From contig NZ_CP018076.1 of NCBI RefSeq assembly GCF_001886735.1, forward strand, positions 2,108,001 to 2,172,000: a DNA stretch of 64,000 nucleotides, in the 5' to 3' direction. The translations under genes and the position numbers were made by a program. The DNA comes from Sulfitobacter alexandrii. GTDB taxonomy: Bacteria; Pseudomonadota; Alphaproteobacteria; Rhodobacterales; Rhodobacteraceae. This document shows, piece after piece, positions 49,003 through 58,161 of the stretch. Each line of letters begins with the position of its first letter. The first letter of the stretch is position 1. The notes below the pieces were generated by a model. That model ran no database searches. It saw only the letters and a program-made list of their open reading frames with translations, and had not been told where the DNA came from.

Positions 49003-49815
49003 TCAGGCGATCTTGGGACCGAACATGTGGTCCATCAGCACCGACGGCTGATCACACCCCGCCTCGCCCACGATCTTGGCCGGGATGCCTGCCACCGTCT
49101 TGCAGGGGGGCACTTCTTCCAGCACGACCGATCCGGCGGCGATGCGGCTGCAGTGGCCCACCTTGATGTTGCCAAGCACCTTCGCACCGGCTCCGATCAG
49201 CACCCCGTCCGCGATCTTGGGGTGGCGGTCTTCTTCCTCCTTGCCGGTGCCGCCCAGCGTCACCGAATGGAGCATGGAGACATTGTCGCCCACGACGGCG
49301 GTTTCCCCGATGACGATGGAATGCGCATGGTCGATCATGATGCCCTTGCCGATCCGCGCCGCCGGGTGAATGTCCACGCCGAAAATCTCGCTGACCCGCA
49401 TCTGCACGAAATAGGCAAGGTCGCGCTTGCCCTTCTTCCACAGGTGATGGCCGACCCGATAGGCCTGCACCGCCTGGTAGCCCTTGAAGTAGAGAATGGG
49501 CTGCACCAGCCTGTGACAGGCGGGGTCGCGCTCGTAGATCGCCACGAGGTCGGCGCGCGCCGCCTCAACCAGACCGGGATCTTCGGCAATGGCTTCGTCC
49601 ACGATCTCGCGCACGACCATCATCGACATTTCATTCGATGCCAGCTTTGCCGCGATCCGGTAGGACAGCGCCTTCTCGATCGACTTGTGATGCAGGATGC
49701 AGGCATGAACGAAACCGCCAATCAGCGGCTCGTCCTTCACGGCCTGCTGCGCCTCGTGCTGGATCTGTTCCCAGACCGGGTCGACGCTGGAAATCTTTCT
49801 GCTGGGTTCGGCCAT
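49003..49815 (-). CDS. cysE: Serine O-acetyltransferase
   Basis: Makes O-acetylserine for cysteine synthesis. 270 residues: N-terminal helical domain (about 10-140; YRIAAKLASNEMSMM, DPACHRLVQPILYFKGYQAV) and a left-handed beta-helix of hexapeptide repeats (about 150-250; IHPAARIGKGIMIDHAHSIV, LHSVTLGGTGKE, IAAGSVVLEEVPP). Catalytic Asp/His lie in the DHAH segment and His of MLHSVT. It ends the minus-strand run after the gene transfer agent cluster; I recall cysE next to such clusters in related bacteria. Confidence 0.95.
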   Translation of the reverse strand: MAEPSRKISSVDPVWEQIQHEAQQAVKDEPLIGGFVHACILHHKSIEKALSYRIAAKLASNEMSMMVVREIVDEAIAEDPGLVEAARADLVAIYERDPACHRLVQPILYFKGYQAVQAYRVGHHLWKKGKRDLAYFVQMRVSEIFGVDIHPAARIGKGIMIDHAHSIVIGETAVVGDNVSMLHSVTLGGTGKEEEDRHPKIADGVLIGAGAKVLGNIKVGHCSRIAAGSVVLEEVPPCKTVAGIPAKIVGEAGCDQPSVLMDHMFGPKIA

Positions 49816-49887
49816 AGATCACGTCCTTTGCTGCCGTCAGGCTACCTCATGCCGCATCAGAAAACCAATGGCAAACCCGTGATGCAA

Positions 49888-50211
49888 CTAAAATCCCATG
49901 TGTGCGTGTAAGCCCCGCTTGCAAGAGTGCGCCCTGCATTTTTCGGCCAATGCCGCGGCAACCATCTGCAGACACTCGCAAAATTCAGGGTCGTCGAACC
50001 GGCCGGCACCAACCGGGCCATACGCCTCCGCCGCGGCCTTCAAGGTGCCGTTTCCCCACGCCGCATGAACCTTGCCCAGCCTTCTGGTGTGCCGATCGGC
50101 CCAGTGGGCCTCGCGCAGCATGCGCGCGCAAACCACAGCGCGACCAGACGCGGGCACCCCACGCAACGCCCGGGCGGCGGCAATCACGTCGCTCAACAGC
50201 ACCGCGCGCAT
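49888..50211 (-). CDS. Small conserved protein following the gene transfer agent cluster (DUF7742-like)
   Basis: 107 residues, soluble, function unknown. LSDVIAAARALRGVPASGRA, then ADRHTRRLGKVHAAWGNGTL, then a helical C-terminus with FCECLQMVAAALAEKC. It resembles a small family (DUF7742 in my memory, uncertain) seen just downstream of such clusters. The ATG shares a base with the stop of the megatron gene (TGATG), so it belongs to the same transcript and may be a cluster accessory. Four cysteines in the C-terminal third. Confidence 0.7.
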   Translation of the reverse strand: MRAVLLSDVIAAARALRGVPASGRAVVCARMLREAHWADRHTRRLGKVHAAWGNGTLKAAAEAYGPVGAGRFDDPEFCECLQMVAAALAEKCRAHSCKRGLHAHMGF

Positions 50212-53200
50212 CAGGCGCCGACGATCCTCTTGGCGGCCGGACCGGGCCCGTACAGCGCCGAAACCTGCGCCACCGACACCTCGAACGGCAGCACCAGACC
50301 ATCGTTCTGCTGATCGGTGACCGTGTAGGTCCAGCGGGGCCTCGCGATCTCCTGCGTCCGCAACAGGCTGCCCTGCGCGCTGATCCGCAGCAGGTAACGC
50401 TCGCTTTCCTCGCCCAGTGGCACCTCCGGCGTGTCCCAGCCCTCTCCCCCCACCCGCGTTCGCCTGATCCAGTTCAGGTCGTAGGCGGAGTCAGGCCGCT
50501 TCATCACCTCCAGATGGCAGGGGCTCAGCGGGCGCAGGCCATTTCCGTCAAAGGCTTCCACGAAGTGACGATACGACGGATCGTCGTAGCCGCGCCGCGC
50601 CGGGCCGATCCGGAAATGCTGCGCCACGCGGCGCAGGCTCGGTGCGAGGTCGATCTGTCGCGGCCTGCCGTCGAGCAGGACAAAGCGCGACCCGGCTGGC
50701 CAGACGGGCTGCATGAGTGCATCGCTCCCCGCCTGCCCCCGCAGCCGCATCGACAGCCAGTACGTGTCCGGCGCAACGAGCCGGGTCTCCGCGAATTGGA
50801 ATACCTCCCAGTTGCCCGGCGTCCCGTCACCGATAGCGGCGAGGTTGGCGCCTCCCAAAAGCGCCTCCTCACCGACAGATTGCAGGACCCCGGCGGTCAG
50901 CCGCACCTCCAGCGGCCCGCCCCGATCCAGCAGCCCGGGTGCTGCGGCATCCAGATCGTTCAGGGTGACGCCCAAGGTGCCGCGCGCGGGCAGCAGCGTG
51001 TCGAGCCGGTAATCCGCGTCCGACTCCGAACGATAGACGGCGACGGCCCCTGGCCACGGCTGCGCCGTCGCCACGACATGGGGCGCATGGGGGATCTCGT
51101 CCCCCCGCAGAAGCGGCAAATCCAGGAACTGCGCCGTGACCGGCGTCGGTGCCACGAAGGGCCGTACCGGCACCTCCACGTCATCGAGGTCGGATGGGGT
51201 GTATACCTCCGGCTCGATCCGGACCGCGTCGACCACCCGCGCATCCAACTGCTCGACCCGGTCGATGCGATACCGCCCCGGCCCCTCCTGCCCCTCGCCG
51301 GGCAATTCGATCACGTCGCCCGCGCCCAGCGCCCATAGCGACGGCGGCAGAGCGATCCGCAACTGCTCACGCGCCACGCGCGCCTCCGTCAGCCAGCGTT
51401 CGGCGACCTGCCGTCCCTCCGTCCGCGTCAGGGCCATGTTCAGTTCCGATGCCGAAACCGCGTGTGTCGTCTCGTCCGGAGACACCGCTTCTTCGGCGAT
51501 GACGTCGAAATCCCCGTCCGCCTGCACGAACCGCAGACGGACCCGGCCCGACACCTCGGCCTCCGCCTCGCGCAATTGTTCGATCACGCCGTCCAGTTCG
51601 CCGCTCACCGCAAGCCGCTCGGGCACAAGTGGCCGCGCGCCCAGTCCGTTCCGCTGGCGGAAGGAAAGGATGCCGTCCCGTTCCACCGCGTCGAACCCGT
51701 GGCGCAGCATCAACGGCTGCAGTGCCGTCCGCGCGTCAGCGACCTGCTCGAACGCGTAGCCCCGGACGTAACCATGCAGACCTTCGGTGCTGAACGCCCC
51801 CAGACCCGCATCTCGGCAAATCTCGCCGACGACCGATGCAAGCGTGCGGGCCGTGGTGCGCCCATTGATCCAGTGCCCCCGTGCATGGTGTTCGCCGTCG
51901 CTCCACAAGTCACGATTGTTGGGAAAAACCGGATAGGGGCGCACGTCCCAAGCCCAGACGAAGGCGCGGCGCATGTCCAGCATCCGTCCGGCATAAGCGG
52001 TCGCCACGGGGTTGCGCGCCGGATCGTCCCAGTACGATGAAATCGCCCGCAAATATTGCAACTGCATCAGGTCGTCCCTTGCGCCTGTCGAATATCGCGG
52101 CAGTGCGCTTTCCGAACTTCTCAGATCGAGGAACTTGTTCGGCTCGTTCGCCCCCTTGTCCACCGCCGCGCAGCCGTACTCGGTAAACCAGATCGGCTTG
52201 GAACCGGGCAGCCATGCCGTCGGCGCCTCCTGCCGCACCCCGCCCCGCCGCTCGTGATGCGCGTTGCCCCACCAGTTGCGGATGTCCTTGAAACGGAACA
52301 CCCAGGCTTCATCGTATGCGTTGTCGGTGATCGGCGTGCGGATCTGCGCCGCGCGGGCTTCGGGCGAGTGGTAGTACCAATCATACCCCTCTCCCCCTTC
52401 GATATTGCCACGCAGGTACTCCAGATCGTAGATCGCAGCGTACCTCTCGGCATCGATGTGCGCCTGCCCCTCGCGCCAATCGGCCAGCGGCATGTAGTTG
52501 TCGATCCCGATGAAATCGATGTTGTCATCGGCCCAGAGCGGGTCGAGATGGAAAAACACGTCGCCGCTGCCGTCCTGAGGCTGATAGCCGAAATACTCAG
52601 ACCAGTCGGCAGCATAGCCGATCCTGACCTGCGACCCGAGAAGCGCGCGCACCTCTGCCGCCAGCGCCCGCAGCCGATGCACGGCCGGAAAACTGTCACC
52701 GGCCCCCCGTATCCACGTCAGCCCACGCATTTCCGAACTGATGCAAAAGGACTCGACACCGCCCGCCGCCGCGCAAACTGCAGCGTAGTGAAGAATGAAC
52801 CGAGAAAGGGACCATTCATCCGGCCCGCTGTATTGCACGCTCCCCGCTTCGACAGCAAAGTCGCTTGCCGTCACGCTGCCGAAGAACGCATCGACCTCGG
52901 CCGCCGCTTGCGCGGTGCCATCCGGGCTCCCCGGCCGGCCGGGGGCCACGGACAGGGTGATCCGCCCGCGCCACGGCAGATGCGGTTGCGTGTCCGCGTC
53001 GCTGTAGGGATCGGGCAGCGTGTTGCCGGACACCTGATCCATCAGAATGAACGGATAGAACATCACCGCCTTGCCGGCGTCGGTCATCGCCCGGATGGCC
53101 TCGATCACCGACTGGTCGGTCGGCGTACCGCCATAGATCGGCCGGCCAGCCTCCCGCGCGATCACTTCAGCGTCGTTCCGGGTCTGGCCGGAGACTCTCC

Positions 53201-54140
53201 AGGGCATGTTCTCCCCCTCGATCGTCCGATCCTCGACCTTGGGCCGGATCGTGCAACTGCCGCAGCGCAGGTCGTTACCGAACCACGAGACCACGAGCGA
53301 CGCCGCTTCCACATTCGGCAACGCCGTCTCCAGTGCGTCCAACGACACGGCGAAGTCGGACTTGCCCTGGGGTGTGTTCACGTTTGCGCTCCACCGGCCT
53401 TGCGCCGCGTCGATGTAGGAGACCTCGGTCGTCGCCAGCGCGTATTCGCCCGTGCCGGGGATCAACGCGACGCCTCGCAGGCCGTATGTCGGCACATGTT
53501 CCCATCCCGGTGCTCCGGGTTGTTCAGGGCGCAGCACCTCGAATGAAAACTGCGGAACCCTGTTGCCGAAGGGCGCGAGTTGCAGGTCCTCGAAGACCAC
53601 GTAGGCGGTCCTCCGATAGGCCGGGACCTTCCCCGTGCCCTCGACCGCCTCCATCACCGGGTCCGGCAGTTGGTCCGCCGTCCCGGTATAGACCCGCATG
53701 TTCAGGTCGTCCGTGGCGATCTCTTCGCCGTCTGCCCAAACCCGGCCGATCCCCGAGATCACGCCCTTGCAAACGGCGACGGCGAGGCTCACGGCATAGC
53801 TGTACTCGGGGGTCTGCGGCGTGGGCCGCGCGCCCTTGCCGCCGCCCGACACGTTCACCGTCTCGCGGAAGTCCGAGACCCAGATCACCTGCCCGCCCAG
53901 CCGCATCCGGCCGAAAACCCGTGCCACGGGTTCGCCCTCGCCGGAACGGGTCAGGCGAAAGCGGTCGACCTTGCCGGTCTCCACCGCCTGTCCCCCCTGA
54001 CCCAGCAGTCGCTGGTCCACGACCCTGCCGAGCGTGGCACCAACCGCCCGCCCGATGGCGACAGAGGACAATCCCGCCAGCGTACCGCCGACCGAGCCAC
54101 CCAGCGCCGCCCCTGCGGCCGAAAAGATCACCGTTGCCAT
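50211..54140 (-). CDS. Gene transfer agent megatron/host-specificity protein with TIM-barrel domain (GTA gp15)
   Basis: 1309 residues, the largest tail protein. N-terminal part with a hydrophobic start (FSAAGAALGGSVGGTLAGLS) and the phage-tail-like region AYRRTAYVVFEDLQLAPFGN. A GTA TIM-barrel domain spans about 430-740 (FIGIDNYMPLADWRE, YDLEYLRGNIEGGEGYDWYY, PIWFTEYGCAAVDKGANEPN), where the two acidic residues fit a glycoside-hydrolase-like site. A phage tail domain follows (about 790-960), then a C-terminal beta-rich region. In the Rhodobacter capsulatus particle this protein forms the tail tip that contacts the host and penetrates the envelope. ATG 54140 overlaps the peptidase stop (TGATG). 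Confidence 0.95.
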   Translation of the reverse strand: MATVIFSAAGAALGGSVGGTLAGLSSVAIGRAVGATLGRVVDQRLLGQGGQAVETGKVDRFRLTRSGEGEPVARVFGRMRLGGQVIWVSDFRETVNVSGGGKGARPTPQTPEYSYAVSLAVAVCKGVISGIGRVWADGEEIATDDLNMRVYTGTADQLPDPVMEAVEGTGKVPAYRRTAYVVFEDLQLAPFGNRVPQFSFEVLRPEQPGAPGWEHVPTYGLRGVALIPGTGEYALATTEVSYIDAAQGRWSANVNTPQGKSDFAVSLDALETALPNVEAASLVVSWFGNDLRCGSCTIRPKVEDRTIEGENMPWRVSGQTRNDAEVIAREAGRPIYGGTPTDQSVIEAIRAMTDAGKAVMFYPFILMDQVSGNTLPDPYSDADTQPHLPWRGRITLSVAPGRPGSPDGTAQAAAEVDAFFGSVTASDFAVEAGSVQYSGPDEWSLSRFILHYAAVCAAAGGVESFCISSEMRGLTWIRGAGDSFPAVHRLRALAAEVRALLGSQVRIGYAADWSEYFGYQPQDGSGDVFFHLDPLWADDNIDFIGIDNYMPLADWREGQAHIDAERYAAIYDLEYLRGNIEGGEGYDWYYHSPEARAAQIRTPITDNAYDEAWVFRFKDIRNWWGNAHHERRGGVRQEAPTAWLPGSKPIWFTEYGCAAVDKGANEPNKFLDLRSSESALPRYSTGARDDLMQLQYLRAISSYWDDPARNPVATAYAGRMLDMRRAFVWAWDVRPYPVFPNNRDLWSDGEHHARGHWINGRTTARTLASVVGEICRDAGLGAFSTEGLHGYVRGYAFEQVADARTALQPLMLRHGFDAVERDGILSFRQRNGLGARPLVPERLAVSGELDGVIEQLREAEAEVSGRVRLRFVQADGDFDVIAEEAVSPDETTHAVSASELNMALTRTEGRQVAERWLTEARVAREQLRIALPPSLWALGAGDVIELPGEGQEGPGRYRIDRVEQLDARVVDAVRIEPEVYTPSDLDDVEVPVRPFVAPTPVTAQFLDLPLLRGDEIPHAPHVVATAQPWPGAVAVYRSESDADYRLDTLLPARGTLGVTLNDLDAAAPGLLDRGGPLEVRLTAGVLQSVGEEALLGGANLAAIGDGTPGNWEVFQFAETRLVAPDTYWLSMRLRGQAGSDALMQPVWPAGSRFVLLDGRPRQIDLAPSLRRVAQHFRIGPARRGYDDPSYRHFVEAFDGNGLRPLSPCHLEVMKRPDSAYDLNWIRRTRVGGEGWDTPEVPLGEESERYLLRISAQGSLLRTQEIARPRWTYTVTDQQNDGLVLPFEVSVAQVSALYGPGPAAKRIVGA

Positions 54141-54574
54141 CACTCGCCTCCCAAAGGAAATTCGAAACGCGCCACCACCCGTCTTGACCAGGGGACGCTC
54201 AGCGGGCTTTCCACCACACCGTGTCCGGCGTAGGCGTGAATGAAGCTGGGGCTCTCACCGACGCACGCCTGGATGCCAAGATGCTTTGCCACCGCACCGC
54301 TGCGCATCCGGAAAAGCAGAACATCCCCCGGCGCCGGCGTGTTTGGCCGCTTCGGACGCAGATGGCGCGCAGTCGCCTGCCACAACCGCTCCTCTCCCTG
54401 CGGCTCGCTCCAGTCCATGGAATATGCCGGCACCGCCTCCGGCTCCGCCCCCAGCACCTCTCGCCAGACACCCCGCAGAAGGCCAAGACAATCGCACCCG
54501 GCGCCTTTCACGGTCTGCTGATGCACGTACGGTGTTCCGATCCAGCTCCGTGCCGTGTCCACGATCCGGCTCAC
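54140..54574 (-). CDS. NlpC/P60 peptidase of the gene transfer agent tail (GTA gp14)
   Basis: 144 residues, NlpC/P60 papain-like fold: catalytic Cys in KGAGCDCLGLLRGVWRE, His in AKHLGIQA, with the conserved GTPYVHQ start. Probably cuts cell-wall peptide bridges during DNA delivery. I choose GTG 54574 because it overlaps the preceding stop as GTGA and yields the family N-terminus VSRIVDTARSWIG; an 18-codon longer frame is unlikely. Confidence 0.93.
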   Translation of the reverse strand: MSRIVDTARSWIGTPYVHQQTVKGAGCDCLGLLRGVWREVLGAEPEAVPAYSMDWSEPQGEERLWQATARHLRPKRPNTPAPGDVLLFRMRSGAVAKHLGIQACVGESPSFIHAYAGHGVVESPLSVPWSRRVVARFEFPLGGE

Positions 54575-55458
54575 CGCAGCGATCCACCCGTGTTGGGTGC
54601 GGTGGATCTCGGAACCGCCACAATCCAATCCTCACCCGGCAGATCGGGAAAGCCCTGGAAGTTCACGATATTGTCGAACTTCAGGCGGCAGGTCTCCATC
54701 CTCTTGTCGCAGCCCGCAACCAGTCTCACCAGCGTACCCGATCCCACCGGACCATGCAGCGGCTCCCACAGCTCGACCACCCGCTGCGGCCCGTCGAAAC
54801 GGTCGTGCTTCACGATGCCCCAAAGACCCTGCGCGGGACCATCCAACACTTCCAGCCGGCCGCGGGTGAACCAGCCCGCCTCGAAACCCTGAAACCCGTC
54901 CCACATGAAGGATCGCATGTCGGAGACATCCTGCACGGGACGCGCCTCGGCATATCCGGGCGTGTCGAGCGCGAAACGGCAATCGCCGTCCCCCAGCACG
55001 GCGGTGCAGGGCTTCTGGTAGACCCGTCCATACGATCTGTTCAGCGTTTCCGAGAGCCCGCGCAGCTCCGCCCGGAAGGCGCCACCGGCCCGGCGTATCT
55101 CTCCGATGTGCCCTCGGAAAAGAACCTTGCGCTGCGCCACATCTGTCCAGTTCACCAGCCAGCACACCACTTCCGCGCCGTCGAACCGCCCCTGCTCGAT
55201 CTCGTCCTCGCGCAGGGACATGTCGCTCAGCGCGCCCAAAGCCTCGGTATTGTCAACCGAAAGGCCGGTCGTCTGCACCAAGGCCCGCGCCGTCAGCCCC
55301 GTGTCCGCGCGATACTCGGCCCCCTCCATCACCAGTGGCAGGTCGTGGTCGGTAAAGGCGAAAGTCACGCCATCGGACCGCGTGATCCGCCAGGCGTGGC
55401 ACAGGGTCGTGTGCCCGCTCTCGAGATGCTCCTGCAATGCCGCGTCAATCCCTGCCAT
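54571..55458 (-). CDS. Gene transfer agent hub protein, DUF2163 (GTA gp13)
   Basis: 295 residues. N-terminal MAGIDAALQEHLESGHTTLC, then DGVTFAFTDHDLPL typical of DUF2163. Four cysteines occur in two pairs, PCTAVLGDGDCRF and GCDKRMETCRLKFDNIVNFQ, as in the hub of the Rhodobacter capsulatus particle where I recall they bind an iron-sulfur cluster. The hub connects distal tail and megatron. ATG 55458 shares a base with the upstream stop; the long upstream open frame belongs to no protein. Confidence 0.93.
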   Translation of the reverse strand: MAGIDAALQEHLESGHTTLCHAWRITRSDGVTFAFTDHDLPLVMEGAEYRADTGLTARALVQTTGLSVDNTEALGALSDMSLREDEIEQGRFDGAEVVCWLVNWTDVAQRKVLFRGHIGEIRRAGGAFRAELRGLSETLNRSYGRVYQKPCTAVLGDGDCRFALDTPGYAEARPVQDVSDMRSFMWDGFQGFEAGWFTRGRLEVLDGPAQGLWGIVKHDRFDGPQRVVELWEPLHGPVGSGTLVRLVAGCDKRMETCRLKFDNIVNFQGFPDLPGEDWIVAVPRSTAPNTGGSLR

Positions 55459-56090
55459 CACAGACGCACCTCGATCACCGGCACGTCGGGCACCTGCCCA
55501 GCCTGGAAACTGGCGACTGACGTGAGGATGCGATCCGTGTCGAACCGTACCGGCACATCGAACTCGTACCCGGCAAGGATCTCTATCTCCGGGTCCGGCG
55601 GATGCGGGAAGTGGACCAGCCCCGTGGTCAGGTCGACCTCGTAGTCCAGTCCCTCTTTCAGCACGTCCTGCGCCAGGCCGACACGCACGGTGCCTGCCAC
55701 GGGCTTCTTGATGGGACGGCGATAGCTCTGGGCCCCCGACCGGTACGTCTTGACAAGCTGAAACCTGTCGATCTGCCCATCCCCATGGCCGATCACCTGG
55801 TCGTCGAACGAAGGCTCGCGCGACGCCGCGCACGACTTGTAGTCCGCCCAGTCCTTCCACCGGAAGCCGTGAAGCTGGCCCATCCGCGCTTCAAAGAAGC
55901 CGACCAGCCGCTGCAAGTCGTCGATCGACCGCATGCCGAGGCCCGCATCGTAGACCCGGCGCGAATGCGCCCAGGGCGTGTTGCGTTCCTCGAACCCGTT
56001 GGCCAGGGTCACCACGTCCGTGCGCCGCTGCGGCCCTCCCATCGCGCCGAAACTGAGGCTCTCTGGAAACCGTACCTCGTGAAATGCCAT
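55458..56090 (-). CDS. Gene transfer agent distal tail protein, DUF2460 (GTA gp12)
   Basis: 210 residues: FHEVRFPESLSFGAMGGPQR, FFEARMGQLHGFRWKDWADY and FDVPVRFDTDRI are signatures of DUF2460 (TIGR02217). Forms the ring at the tail end. Fifteen bases after the tape-measure stop; one-base overlap with the hub gene. Confidence 0.94.
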   Translation of the reverse strand: MAFHEVRFPESLSFGAMGGPQRRTDVVTLANGFEERNTPWAHSRRVYDAGLGMRSIDDLQRLVGFFEARMGQLHGFRWKDWADYKSCAASREPSFDDQVIGHGDGQIDRFQLVKTYRSGAQSYRRPIKKPVAGTVRVGLAQDVLKEGLDYEVDLTTGLVHFPHPPDPEIEILAGYEFDVPVRFDTDRILTSVASFQAGQVPDVPVIEVRL

Positions 56091-56105
56091 CTCGCTGCTC
56101 CTGTC

Positions 56106-56762
56106 CTAGCTGTTGCGATTGCCCGCACTCAATGCCCGGCTCACCTGCGCCGCGATCTGTGACTGGCTGCGGCGGAAACCCTGCACGTCCGGCGTCGAAA
56201 TGTTCATGACGACGGTCGCGCCGCCGCCGGTGCCCCGGACCCCCAGCTTTCCGTCGTTACCCCGTGCCAGCGGCATGATCGCCTCCGGACCGGCCTCTCC
56301 CATGAGGCCGACGCCCCCCCGCATGGGAAAGGCCGTGGCCGCACGTACCACCCCACCATCGGCAAAGGGCATCACCCGTCCCCGGCTGAAGGCCGCGCCG
56401 TCGGCGAAGGGCAGTATGGTCTGAACCACGTTTCCCAGCCCTTGCGAAATCAACCCGCCGAAGTGATCCGAAACCGGTCGAAGTGCCGCGTTGTAGGTCG
56501 TGCGCATCAGCGCCTCCGCGACCGTGCCCAGCGCATCCGACAGCTTCATGCCGTCGAACACGACACCGTCGAACGCCCTGCGCAGCCCCCGGCTCAACCC
56601 GCGCTCCAGCGTCGACACATCCTTGCCGGTCGCCGTCAGCGCGGCGCGCATCCGCACCAGTTCGGCATCGAACGCCGCGACCAGCCCGCTCGTCGCGGCC
56701 AGTGTTCCATTCAGGCTTTGCGCGCTGTCATCCAGATCGCCCATGTCATCGAAATCAGGCAT
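56106..56762 (-). CDS. Gene transfer agent tape measure protein (GTA gp11)
   Basis: 218 residues, short as expected for the very short GTA tail. N-terminal helical part (about 10-90; LAATSGLVAAFDAELVRMRA) and a glycine-rich C-terminal half (FGGLISQGLGNVVQTILPFA, GGVGLMGEAGPEAIMPLARG) typical of phage tail tape measure proteins. ATG 56762 lies 8 bp inside the end of the upstream chaperone gene. Confidence 0.9.
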   Translation of the reverse strand: MPDFDDMGDLDDSAQSLNGTLAATSGLVAAFDAELVRMRAALTATGKDVSTLERGLSRGLRRAFDGVVFDGMKLSDALGTVAEALMRTTYNAALRPVSDHFGGLISQGLGNVVQTILPFADGAAFSRGRVMPFADGGVVRAATAFPMRGGVGLMGEAGPEAIMPLARGNDGKLGVRGTGGGATVVMNISTPDVQGFRRSQSQIAAQVSRALSAGNRNS

Positions 56763-56967
56763 TGCCGCTTTCCTCCTTCTGATCGGGGTATGCTGCCATG
56801 AGCGCCGCCAACCCGTCGCTGAGCATCGGCGCTTGGCGGCCCTCGCAGCCCAGCATGATCCGCAGTTCCGCCGGGGTAAGCGCCCAGAACGTCTCCGGCG
56901 CCAGCCGCAACCCGTGCAGGCCGGCCCGCATCAGCTCCGCCCAGCCAAGACCACGCTGCACGCTCAC
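56755..56967 (-). CDS. Gene transfer agent tail assembly chaperone, rcc01693-like
   Basis: 70 residues: GLGWAELMRAGLHGLRLAPE then FWALTPAELRIMLG, the TIGR02216 type. It begins with GTG 56967, which overlaps the upstream stop as GTGA. Position between tail-tube chaperone and tape measure matches tail-assembly chaperones of siphophages. No slippery sequence is seen, so re-initiation rather than frameshifting links the two. Confidence 0.88.
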   Translation of the reverse strand: MSVQRGLGWAELMRAGLHGLRLAPETFWALTPAELRIMLGCEGRQAPMLSDGLAALMAAYPDQKEESGNA

Positions 56968-57278
56968 TCGGGCACCACGAATGCGCGCGCCAGCAGCTCC
57001 GCCGCCGCCCGTGCCGCCGCCATCGGCCCCCCGCCGATATCGGCTCCGGCCAGCGCCGCATCGCTGATCCGCGCGCCACCGCCGCGCAGACCCGCTCCCA
57101 ACAAAGCGATCACGTCCCGGCCGGTAAATGCGCCCCCCTCGAACCGTTCCACCATGGACAGCAGCGACCCCGTTTCCAGCGTTTCCTCAAGCTCGGCCAG
57201 GGCCCCCAGGGTCAGCCGCGCCACGTGCCGCTGGCCATCCACGACAAGGGCCACCTCGCCCCTCCAGCGATTCACCAT
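56964..57278 (-). CDS. Gene transfer agent family protein, tail tube chaperone type (GTA gp10)
   Basis: 104 residues: N-terminal beta strands VNRWRGEVALVVDGQRHVAR, then LTLGALAELEETLETGSLLS and FTGRDVIALLGAGLRGGG, matching GTA_TC (DUF3356). ATG 57278 is two bases after the tail-tube stop. Likely assists tail assembly with the next gene. Confidence 0.9.
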   Translation of the reverse strand: MVNRWRGEVALVVDGQRHVARLTLGALAELEETLETGSLLSMVERFEGGAFTGRDVIALLGAGLRGGGARISDAALAGADIGGGPMAAARAAAELLARAFVVPE

Positions 57279-57280
57279 CC

Positions 57281-57715
57281 TCAGGCCTCCGGGGCGACCG
57301 GGGCATCGGGAGTGAACGTCAATTCACCCGCCGACATCAGGCTCACTTCAAAGGTGGCCTCCCCGTTCAGGCTCCCCGCGTACTCCAGGGCGGTGACCTG
57401 AAACGGCCCCTGGATGACGCCGAAATCGGGCACGATGATCTGGAAGTCCGGCGTGAGACCGTCAAAGAAAAGCTGGCGCGCGCGTTCATCCGTTCCCGCG
57501 TCCCGAAACACGCCCGACCCGCTGACCGCAGCCGATCGCACACCGGCCCCCACCAGCAACTCCCGCCATCCCCCTGCACTGTCGAGAGAGGTGACATCGA
57601 CCGTCTCGGCATTGAAACTCACCCGCGTCGCGCGCAGACCGGCAATCGTTTCGAATTGCCCGTCACTCGTCATGTCGACCTTCACGAGAAGGTCCTTTCC
57701 TGCTTGAACAGCCAT
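57281..57715 (-). CDS. Gene transfer agent tail tube protein (GTA gp9, TP901-1 major tail protein family)
   Basis: 144 residues: MAVQAGKDLLVKVDMTSDGQ, LRATRVSFNAETVDVTSLDS, DFQIIVPDFGVIQGPFQVTA and YAGSLNGEATFEVSLMSAG are the phage_maj_tail (TIGR02126) pattern. Forms the tail tube rings. Start ATG 57715 follows AGGAG by 8 bases; the longer frame is rejected. Confidence 0.94.
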   Translation of the reverse strand: MAVQAGKDLLVKVDMTSDGQFETIAGLRATRVSFNAETVDVTSLDSAGGWRELLVGAGVRSAAVSGSGVFRDAGTDERARQLFFDGLTPDFQIIVPDFGVIQGPFQVTALEYAGSLNGEATFEVSLMSAGELTFTPDAPVAPEA

Positions 57716-57750
57716 CTGGCGTCTCCTGTTGTGACCCGAAATTTCTTGGC

Positions 57751-58161
57751 TCAGTCGCCCTGCACCAGCGCGGCGAACCGCAGGTCGATCTGCCGCGCCG
57801 ATCCGCTGTCGATCCTGCGCGCGTTCGCCCGCTCGAACCGCAACGAGACAAGGCGCCCCCGGCTCAGCGGCAAGGCCGCATCCTGCAGCGCGTCGCATAT
57901 GGCCGACGCCGCCTGCTTGGCGTTTGCGAACCCCGGTTGCAGCGAGACGACCGAGACAGTGAACCGGTGCAACGCGCCTGCGCCGCTCACGTCCGAGGCG
58001 TCGCGCACCGTCTCGCTGCCAAGCCGCACGAAGAGCGGCGGAAGATTGCCCGCCGGCTCTGCATCGTAAATCGCAGACCCCACGACGGCGGCCACCGAGG
58101 CATCCGCGCTCAGCGCATCGAATACCGCCGCCTGAAGCGGCCCGGACCCCGCATAGCTCAT
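57751..58161 (-). CDS. Gene transfer agent tail terminator, DUF3168 (GTA gp8)
   Basis: 136 residues. GPLQAAVFDALSADASVAAV, PPLFVRLGSETVRDASDVSG and RFTVSVVSLQPGFANAKQAA match DUF3168, the tail terminator fold. ATG 58161 overlaps the upstream stop by four bases (ATGA). Confidence 0.92.
   Translation of the reverse strand: MSYAGSGPLQAAVFDALSADASVAAVVGSAIYDAEPAGNLPPLFVRLGSETVRDASDVSGAGALHRFTVSVVSLQPGFANAKQAASAICDALQDAALPLSRGRLVSLRFERANARRIDSGSARQIDLRFAALVQGD

Noticed and set aside
56755..57278. Programmed -1 frameshift joining the two GTA tail chaperones
   Set aside because: Phage tail chaperones often use one, but I find no X-XXY-YYZ slippery sequence near 56964; the GTGA overlap points to re-initiation.
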